A stretch of 64,000 bases of DNA. Origin: Dipteris shenzhenensis. Taxonomy: Eukaryota > Polypodiophyta > Polypodiopsida > Gleicheniales. Below, piece after piece: positions 57,043-64,000 of this stretch; position 1 is the first letter of the stretch, and each line of letters opens with the position of its first letter. A model generated the notes under the pieces. It ran no database searches. It was not told where the DNA came from and was given only the letters and a program-made list of their open reading frames with translations. The stretch lies in NCBI GenBank assembly GCA_047967505.1, contig CM106541.1. One strand, 5' to 3'. The position numbers and the translations under genes are program-made.

Positions 57043-57269
57043 GAGCCCTTTTTATTTTCTATTATCTCTCCAATGACCATGATTTCATAGAACAGGACCT
57101 CCACCGGGTAAGAGGACTCATGATAGTGGCAGAGCCAGAGCGAGTGGTGTTATTACGAGCGCTTATGAGCAAGGAGTAGCAATGGGAGTAGGAGAGGGAA
57201 AGAAACCTATTTGGTACTGGGTCTCATGACCAAGTGGAAACCTATAGGGATGTGAGTGTGCTGACTCGT

Positions 57270-57728
57270 CTACATCTCCCGAGTCAGCATAGCATAAACG
57301 ACCCTTCCTACTCTTCCTTCCTTTATGATGGGTATGCCCAGGTGATGACCCTCAGCCGAAGGGGCTAGAGGGGACGGTCGGACAGTAGGTCCAGTCGTTG
57401 GTGTTGGAGAGGGATTTGATGAGGTCCTCTGGGATAGCAAAGAGAAGAATCTCGCTGCCTCCGTATCGGTCACCTGTGCGACAAACTGGTTAGGACTCTC
57501 AACAAAGCCATGGGCTGCTAGCAAAGGAAATCCACGAGGGGTAGTCGCAGTGCTAGGTCCGAGAGGAGTTGGGCCAGGAGTAGTTACAGGGGTAGGCCCC
57601 AAAAATGTCGCTTCAGTGGATTCAAAGTCATTTGGAGAGTAGAGATCATGATGTCTCCTCCTACGAGGGTTTCTGTAGTCATCAGACGTGCGATGTGATC
57701 CCATATCTAATTTGGGGGGACTGGACAA
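57270..57728 (-). CDS. Hypothetical proline/threonine-rich protein
   Basis: A 152-codon minus frame; an internal ATG begins MGSHRTSDDYRNPRRRRHHD. It has a basic nuclear-localisation-like RRRRHH cluster, Pro/Thr/Gly-rich repeats (LGPTPVTTPGPTPLGPS) and a more ordinary middle (NQFVAQVTDTEAARFFSLL). It may be an exon upstream of the 56788-57042 frame in the same minus-strand gene of the CACTA-like element. Confidence 0.35.
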   Translation of the reverse strand: MSSPPKLDMGSHRTSDDYRNPRRRRHHDLYSPNDFESTEATFLGPTPVTTPGPTPLGPSTATTPRGFPLLAAHGFVESPNQFVAQVTDTEAARFFSLLSQRTSSNPSPTPTTGPTVRPSPLAPSAEGHHLGIPIIKEGRVGRVVYAMLTREM

Positions 57729-58070
57729 ACGTAGACAGAATCACGATGACAAAAAACAAAAACAAAAAACAAGAGTGAGTAAGAAGCGGATAGACAATTA
57801 ATTACTTAAGACAATTATGAATTTCAAACTCAAGAAATTATGAGAAGGCAATTAATCACTTGTGAAAATTATGAAATGACATCAATGCATAAAGGATAAA
57901 TATGAAAGGAAAATGATTTACTTAAGACAATTATGAAAGAACAGTTTTGAAATGATAAATATTTATGAAAAACTAGTGGAATCCAAGAATATTTTCATAT
58001 AAATCAAATTTCGCCAAAAGTATGTCTCCAAAAGTATGTATATAAAAAATATATGTCTCCAAAAGTATGC

Positions 58071-58590
58071 TTAAGCAAAATTTGTCTCCAAAAGAGACAT
58101 TCTCCAAAAATGCCAAAATGGTGGAGGAGGTCTACTGCACTTACTACCTGAGGTACTTTTCTCCTCCGCACCGCCACTAGGCAGGTCACTTGGGACCTCA
58201 TCCTCTACTTCTTCTAATATGCGGTCATGCTCTTCAACGATTATGTACTTGCAATCCACGAAGGCCTCCACACAATCCATTATGTCCTTTACACAATCAT
58301 ATTTGAGGCTCCATTGGTCGTGGCGGTCTCTTCACAACCTACAGAGATCCCATAGGTTGTGTCATGCGTTCCTCAGCTGCCTCTACTCCACTTCCCTTCG
58401 GATTGGACCCCACCCAAGCACACGTATTCCCATGTTGTACTTCACCTAGTCGCTCTCTTGCACAAACTTCTCTTTTACATGAGCTAGCAGAGAAGCATGT
58501 CTATAATCCTTGTGACATGGGAAACCAGGTTGGGGTTTAGGGAGGCCACCCGTGGATGAGAGCGTAGTCATTCCATTTACAATCTGTTTG
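58071..58590 (-). CDS. Hypothetical exon(s) upstream of the CACTA-like gene
   Basis: The minus frame 58280-58071 reads MDCVEAFVDCKYIIVEEHD and an acidic ILEEVEDEVPSDLPS. A preceding minus frame (58590-58446) has GFPCHKDYRHASLLAHVKEK. Both could be exons of a transposon-encoded gene, but splice sites were not verified. Confidence 0.25.
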
Positions 58591-58689
58591 AAAAAAAAAA
58601 GGCTAAGGAGCATGCGAAAAAAGAACCGAATCTTGACTAATAAGAAGGAAATAAGCAAAAGCATAGGCAAATGCATGAGGGAAAGCATT

Positions 58690-59062
58690 AGAGGGAAAGT
58701 TGATTGAAAGCATATGCTTATGCTTATGCATGAGCATATGCTCATGCATAAGCATAAGCATAACCATAACCATAAGCATAAGCATAGGCAAATGCATATG
58801 CTTATGAAAAGAAGAGAAAAAGAGTAGAAAAAAGAGAAAGAGAGAGGGAAAAAGAGAAGGAAAAAAAAGATATGAAAATAAGAAAAGAGAGGAAAAAAGA
58901 GAGATGAAAAGAAGAAAAGAGAGGAAAAGAGAAAACAAGAGAAAAAGAGGAAATAAGAGAGGGAAAAAGAAGAGAAAGAAGAGGGGAAAAAGAAGAGGGG
59001 AAAAGAAGAGAAGAAAGAGGGGAAAAGAGATTGAAACAGCGGAAAAAGAAGAGAAGGAATAG
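58690..59062 (+). repeat. Palindromic ATGCTT/AAGCAT array and purine tract
   Basis: 58690-58804 consists of gcttat and ataagc hexamers arranged in both orientations around catatgctcatg, so it can fold into hairpins. 58806-59062 is a gaaaaga-type purine tract reaching to the right border of the insertion. Confidence 0.9.
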
Positions 59063-59074
59063 GACAAGCGCATA
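59063..59074 (+). other. 12-bp direct repeat, right
   Basis: gacaagcgcata, partner of 54177-54188. Confidence 0.9.
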
Positions 59075-59179
59075 GAGCTTGTCAAGGTTCATACAGATGA
59101 TAACCCTACAAATATGCTGACGAAAAGTCTACCTAGTCAGCGGTTTGAGTGTTGTCGTGTATTGATGGGCATTGGATAG
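59075..59179 (+). pseudogene. Copia RNase H C-terminal tail
   Basis: Reads ELVKVHTDDNPTNMLTKSL, then QRFECCRVLMGIG and a stop at 59177. It completes the RNase H cut at 54188. Confidence 0.88.
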
Positions 59180-59232
59180 TGTGCTCACTAGTTGTTCTCC
59201 CTTAAAGGCACATTGTCCTTTAAGTGGGAGGT

Positions 59233-59399
59233 TGTGGGGGTTAATGGTCACTGTGCCTTAACCCCGTTATGTACAATACTCAAACACATATATAAATGAA
59301 TGAAAAAGAAGATTAGGGTGTTTTGCAACCACCTAAACTTGTGTAGCTCTGTCTCTCTCTCTCCCTCTTCCGTTTTTGCTTACGTTGAGAACACTCTCA
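59233..59399 (+). repeat. 3' LTR
   Basis: Starts after a purine-rich taagtgggaggt and matches 48625-48794. Confidence 0.93.
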
Positions 59400-59404
59400 A
59401 ACCA

Positions 59405-60082
59405 CACATTCATAGGATCTCTTTGGTACAAAGAAAAGCACTAGAAATTGGGAGTTCCAACTTCGCAAACCCCTCCATTGTTGCCAATTGCTTACTTCGA
59501 TGGAACTATGGCTTTGGCATTGGATGGACAACTCTGTGGTGAAAATTGTATGTTCTTGAAATCATTAACTCCATTGTATGAGTTCACTTCATGATTATTT
59601 TCTTTGGAGAGAAGGTGCTTGCTTGCTGTCAATACAAATGGAAGTTGAAGTATATTTACAGATTGCTATAATGAATGCCAAGATTATATTTAATAAAACA
59701 ATTTAATAGTTATAAAAACAATATTTATTTAGGTTATGATTTCATAGAAGCCTTTTACAAGGGGGTATATCTTCATTTTTTGAATTATTCAATTAACATA
59801 GAATTGAAGTGTAAGAGAACAATGCAAATTATTCAAAATCATTCTATTGAACCATTTATTTTAAATCTACAAGTATAAAAAGTATGTATCTCAAATTTAA
59901 TTTCGTACATTACAAAGTAACTAAATTTAAATCATAACTTCCTACAAAAGTCAATTAATCAACAATAGTACTTAAAATAACAATACAAAGTTTGTAGAAA
60001 TTGGTCTTAGCGCTTGCAACAATGTAATGTCAATGTAGTTTTGACATTTGAAAGTCATTTTCCAACTAATCAGACTCAATGT
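59405..60082. other. AT-rich anonymous sequence
   Basis: No recognised gene. It lies downstream of the minus-strand gene candidate and could hold its 3' UTR near the right edge. Confidence 0.35.
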
Positions 60083-61781
60083 TTATAACTTGACTTTCAA
60101 CTTATTTTGGTGGGCATTTGTTTCCAACGATGTGTCGACAGGAATAGTTTTACGTGGGCTACGCACATAGGAAGTGATTGTTGATTTAAAACTAATATAC
60201 TCCAGATTTGCACATACAAGCTTCTTCACTGGATTTAAAAGAAAGTGAAAAAAATCAACAAAAGCAATTCTAATCAAATGATATGAAAATAAAGGTATAA
60301 ATGTTTACCTTGGGCATACGCCTCTTGGGCGACCTCATGAAAAGAAATTTTCAATGAGCGCTGCAGAGTTTTTCGAATGGGAGAATTCTTCAAGCGAATT
60401 TCCTTAGGGGGACGACTAGGAGAAGCAAGCAAAATTAAGTTCGCTTTTGGAGAGGGGGAAATGAAGTTTTTTCAACAAAAGAGCATGCTGATATGGCTGC
60501 TATAAATGAAAAACAAAACAAACAAACACTATTACAAACTTTAAAATCATGCATAAGATGGTTGAGAAAAAGCAAACATATAATTATGCTTCAGTGGAAT
60601 TTCAAAGTCCTTAAAAAAGTCAGCAATCAGACATGGCAACTAGAAACAGCGAGATAGAGAAAAGTAGTCCTCATCAAATTAGGGAGCAGATACAGGATTG
60701 TGTTACGTCCCTCTACCACTAAGTGCACTAAAGAAACTAGGCCATGACGACTGATGGGAAAGAAAGATGGGGACGAGATGCAGGTGGAGCGGACTGATCG
60801 GACAGGAAAAGCAAATCCTGTCAAGGGATTGAGTTATAGATTTGCAAGGATATGATTTCTAATTTATTTGGACAAGCGCGGTCATAAGCGAGACAATGAG
60901 CACTCAAGAAACGACATGGGGGATTAAAAGAATGGCAAGTTCACGAGCCATTCTGTGCCCTTAAGAGCTGCGTGGCTGGTTGAAAGGATGTACTGAAGCC
61001 TCCGCTTGCGGAATCCTGTCCTGAAGCTACGTCTTGAGCAGGTGAGACTGCGATAGATGTAGAACGAGCTGCAAGAGATGTTGGGAAACCAATGGAGCTA
61101 TGCTTGATCTGGAGAGAGAAGGGGTAGGGGAGGGAAAAGGGGAGCTATGGAGAGCTTGAGAGGAGGGCAAAGGGGAGCTATGGAGAGCTCTAACTATGGC
61201 AGATGAAGAAGAAGAAGAAGAAGATGAGAAGGCGGCCAAAGAGGAATGTAGCGTCAGAGAATAGGGAGCGGAATAACAAGAGGGGTGTATAGGGTGGAAA
61301 GCTGGATAAATTCGATTTGAAAGCTGTGGTGCAAGAGAGCTTGTGAAGTGGGGCGACTGGATTTTGGAATGTGGGTGAGCAGGTAGACGATGAGCTAATT
61401 GACAAATCTACGCAACCTATAATGACTTACCATCAACAATGTTCTTCCCCTTCGCTTCTCGTTTTACATCCTCAATCGTGGTCATTTTGTTGGAAGAGGA
61501 GGGCTAGAAGACTCCTCAAAATCTAGGCACACTTTCGCTAGTCCTGCCAGTACGAAGTCTGTTAGATTGCAAGATTACAAGTGAACATTAGTTCACAGTC
61601 AATCGAAACGATTCTGGAATGACGAAATCAGAAGAAAGAAAATATGTTTGAAGACACGGAAGTGGAAACCTTTAGCAAAAGCTACGCTGTCGGTTTTCAT
61701 CAAGTCAGCAGCCACGTCCATAGCCTCACTACCACCAAGATAAGCATAGGATTGTGCTTACCTTAGGATGCATGCAGACAT
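60083..61781 (-). CDS. Multi-exon host gene candidate, unknown protein
   Basis: Minus strand, several exons with GT-AG borders and matching phases. Exon 1 is 61781-61762 (ATG at 61781-61779, donor gtaagc). Exon 2 is 61728-61670. Exon 3 is 61558-61431. Joined they begin MSACILSEAMDVAADLMKTD and continue with DFVLAGLAKVCLDFEESS. In exon 3 a tga at 61484 ends this frame in an A-run; a second frame beginning ATG at 61485 is open to the donor (gtaagtc) and through exon 4 (from 61394, Ser-rich). Later exons: about 60443-60309 (ASPSRPPKEIRLKNSPIRKT, SLKISFHEVAQEAYAQ) and 60228-60083 (VKKLVCANLEYISFKS), joined by an 80-bp intron with matching phase and ending in taa. I do not recognise the family. 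The frame break may be a homopolymer error or real decay. Middle exons (61047, 60817) are less certain. Confidence 0.45.
61101..61185 (-). repeat. Short duplication inside the host gene candidate
   Basis: ggggagctatggagagct occurs twice (near 61139 and 61170), in the Ser/Pro-rich exon 4 frame. Confidence 0.75.
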
Positions 61782-62091
61782 TTTATAACCAGGAGGATCC
61801 ACCGTTGGAGCACCTTGCTAAACTCGACAGCCTCAAACGAATATCCTCTCTCTCAGGAACTTATGAATAAGAAACAAAAGTCCGCCGAAAAAGACTCATC
61901 GAACTCACCTATCTTTGCATGGCCCCCGACTCCACAATTACTTCATTCGGCGCAATCAATTGGAAATGCTTGAGATTTCCAATTTGGAGCTGTTTCTAAT
62001 AATTATCACGAAGGAGAACACAACCTAAGCACAGTCTGCTTACAAATCGAGGAGAAGAAGAAACGCGAATCAACTACGAATTCTTCATTCG
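61782..62091 (-). promoter_or_regulatory. Upstream region of the host gene candidate
   Basis: Minus-strand sequence before the ATG. It includes an exon-like segment (about 61992-61912) with acceptor gaaacag and donor gtgagt, which could be a 5' UTR exon since its frame stops at the donor. Confidence 0.3.
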
Positions 62092-62660
62092 ACGCAACCA
62101 TTATGAGAACAATGTTTGTAACAGAGTTCGTGTTCACAATTACGAAGGACAGCATAGCCAAAAGGCAGAGCATTTTACGCGCCTTTTCACAACACACAGA
62201 GTATTTACATTTTAGAGAAATACATGCGGATGATGATAGATCCTGAAATCGCTAACGTAACTTCCGATATCTCCCGCGTTGCATCTCCCGCAAAAATTCT
62301 CAACGTAACTTGCAATATCTCCCGTGTTGCATCTCCCGCAAAAATTCTCTGCACCAACACCTTCGCTTCAATCTGTACCTGTGAAAGCAAAATTCCTTTG
62401 CAAAAATAGGGAGACAGGTCTGCAAGGTCAGCGCAATCATTATGAGAATAATGTTTGTAACAGAGTTCGTGTTTGCAATTACGAAGGACAGCATAGCCAA
62501 GAGGCAGAGCATTTTACTCGCGACCACAGATCTTGAAATTGCTAACGTAACTTCCGCTATCCCCCGCGTTGCATCTCCAGCAAAAATTCTCTGCACCAAC
62601 GCCTTTGCTTCAATCTATACCTATGAAAGCAAAATTTCTTTGCAAAAATAGGGAGACGGA
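62092..62660. repeat. 340-bp tandem duplication upstream of the gene candidate
   Basis: Unit 1 (62092-62430) and unit 2 (62432-62660) share aatgtttgtaacagagttcg, acgaaggacagcatagcc, gctaacgtaacttccg and a common end with atagggagac. Within unit 1 a further 51-bp segment (atctcccg.gttgcatctcc...) is doubled. Position, 300 bases upstream of the ATG, suggests promoter duplication. Confidence 0.9.
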
Positions 62661-63070
62661 TCGGGTAAGAGAAAAAGAGCAAGAGAACAACCAAAATGCA
62701 TGCAACCATCTTTAATCCTAGCATACTCCACGTGGGCAGTTATAAATTGTGACAGCATGCATGCAATTTAGCCAACAAAAACATGCCATGTGGACACTCC
62801 CAAAAAATGAATTTTCATATTTAATAAAATCCTATTTTTTGCTTTCTAGTTTTCGCCTCAATGCTATATAGATGGTACATGTTCTCCCTTGTTGCCTACC
62901 AGGGATTATCAGGATTTGATTAGGCATTGTTGAGTCGTCTGACATAAGCAAGGAGGTAGTTTGGAAGGCCAGTGGATGCTGTGGAAAATCTCTAGAAATT
63001 TTGGCAACAATTTGGTACAACTACTAAAGCATCAATTATAGAGTGGATGGCTCCTTATATAGAAAATCTG
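62661..63070. other. AT-rich sequence with G-box
   Basis: A G-box core cacgtg at 62730 with tataaat 13 bases further on, and catgcatgc RY-type motifs nearby. It may be promoter sequence for a plus-strand transcript, but no coding exon is recognised. Confidence 0.3.
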
Positions 63071-63074
63071 GTAA

Positions 63075-63330
63075 CCCAGTGGGTCGTCGTGCCCTTAACG
63101 TTGCTGGTCAGCATTAGATCACAATGGGTCTAATGTCACTGCATTAATCATATGGCTTTATCATTGCATTAGCAGTCATGGCGTTAAGGGTCATTGCATT
63201 ATCTGGTCATGGCATTAGGAGTCACTACATTAGCCTTATCGTAGTGGATTAGTTTTATATCATAGCAAGTGTGGAAACACTACATTGCTTGTAAAGCGGC
63301 AACTTGGATGTCGTTGCATTAGCACTAAAG
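63075..63330 (+). repeat. Degenerate repeat, gtca.tgcatta motifs
   Basis: About ten imperfect copies of a motif like ggtcattgcattag, spaced 15-30 bases. Confidence 0.7.
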
Positions 63331-64000
63331 CAGTGAGTTGATTTTTTTGGTCTATTTAGGGTTTTGACTAGCATGTTGACCTTCCTAAATTTCACCTATG
63401 GACTTATGAGGGCATGGGTAAGGTTTTGTGACACGGTGATCGACCGTCATGGTGGCTAGAACATCCCACACGACATTGAGTGTGATGGGAATGATCTAAG
63501 GACCCTAAAACTTAAACTCAATGTGCATAATCCCGAACCCATAACATGTAAGTTGACTTGTGAGATGCTGATTCGCTTATTATGGGCTTGCACTAACTTC
63601 GTTGATTTACGATCAGTGAGCGCTGCTATTTTCATCTAAGCGACGACATCTGTTTTCACCTATTCCTTGAACCTCTATTTTCTCGTAGGCCCTATACTTT
63701 GATAAATGAAATCAGAATTATGGGTGCTTGGGGTACATTGCCTCTTTCCAAGCCACATATGTGTTGAGCACGCCTATAAGTAGGGCAAAATAAGGTCTTG
63801 GTAGGCTTACGGCTCAGCTCAATCTTGTGTGACACCTATGTGGATTGCCATCTTCAAAGCTGGTGCCTTTAGAGTAGGGGCAACAGTAGGTTCTTGTGGT
63901 GCTATTTTCTTTTTCAGAGCAGGTCCTTGTGGTGCTATTGTGCTAGATGTTGATGTGGGAGCAAAAGCAGAGGCAAAACTTAGGGGGTTGCCCTTGGGAA
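63331..64000. other. Anonymous sequence to right edge
   Basis: No gene recognised. A short duplication (ccttgtggtgctatt, around 63892 and 63927) lies near the right end. Confidence 0.4.

Larger units (their letters stand above)
54189..59062. mobile_element. 4.87-kb insertion in copia RNase H
   Basis: Bounded by the perfect 12-bp duplication. The left half (54189-56460) is AT-rich and anonymous, with a 43-bp tandem duplication (54609-54695). The middle has a CACTA-like end and palindromic repeats (56513-56700) and minus-strand proline-rich frames. The right end is a palindromic ATGCTT/AAGCAT array and a purine tract. No clear terminal inverted repeats are visible at the two borders. A 12-bp duplication is longer than expected for copia/gypsy (5) or CACTA (3) and longer than the usual Mutator 9. 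A LINE-type or unclassified mechanism, or double-strand-break repair, is possible. Confidence 0.8.
48625..59399 (+). mobile_element. Full-length but broken Ty1/copia element with nested insertion
   Basis: Short LTRs (48625-48794, 170 bp; 59233-59399, 167 bp), both starting TGTGGGGGTTAA and ending ACTCTCA. A tggtatcagagc primer site starts at 48797, two bases inside. A long leader (48.8-50.25 kb) precedes gag, zinc knuckle, protease, integrase, RT and RNase H in copia order. The end of pol and the 3' LTR lie beyond a 4.87-kb insert (54189-59062). Without it the element is about 5.9 kb. LTRs differ at several positions, and pol has several frame breaks, so the insertion is old. Confidence 0.93.

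Overview
The window reads as nuclear DNA of a land plant with a large, repeat-laden genome, most likely a fern or gymnosperm, though the sequence alone does not fix the lineage. The evidence is Ty1/copia and Ty3/gypsy fragments with plant-type initiator-Met-tRNA primer binding sites, an endogenous caulimovirid (plant pararetrovirus) remnant, a CACTA-like transposon end, GT-AG introns in the one good host gene candidate, and very long (TC)n, (CA)n, (ACAT)n and purine-rich tracts. There is no bacterial-style gene organisation. Almost every protein-like stretch is broken by stops or frameshifts. Layout: 1-10.3 kb holds two copies of a >2.5 kb direct repeat, each carrying large (TC)n tracts, around a 5.3 kb middle with GGA-rich tracts, a 13-bp minisatellite and a decayed protein-kinase-like pseudogene. 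10.3-21 kb is mostly anonymous, with microsatellites, a LINE 3'-end remnant, a diverged 260-bp direct repeat and a promoter-like stretch with nearby tandem duplications. 21-27 kb holds a dispersed repeat family, a pol-less copia element with one truncated LTR, an inverted LTR fragment and a copia gag remnant. 28.0-31.3 kb is a well-preserved non-autonomous copia element: two 800-bp LTRs, a CATAG target duplication, and an internal deletion that fuses the start of gag to RNase H. 31.6-34.5 kb is a second short-LTR element with no recognisable pol. 34.6-38.4 kb is a decayed gypsy gag-protease-RT that runs directly into a copia RNase H and LTR. 38.4-40.05 kb is the pararetrovirus remnant. 40-48.2 kb holds tandem and dispersed repeats plus pieces of gypsy gag (minus strand) and gypsy RT/RNase H and integrase (plus strand, interrupted by LTR-like sequence). 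48.6-59.4 kb is one copia element with short LTRs, split in RNase H by a 4.87-kb insert flanked by perfect 12-bp direct repeats; the insert carries CACTA-like sequence. 60.0-61.8 kb, minus strand, holds the best host-gene candidate: several short exons with canonical splice sites and matching phases, and an upstream tandem duplication. How the parts relate: nothing here forms an operon or pathway. The window is a record of nested retrotransposon insertion, deletion and recombination around one or two possible host loci. The most informative features are the RNase-H-only copia element, the gypsy/copia junction, the 12-bp-flanked insertion and the multi-exon gene near the right end.
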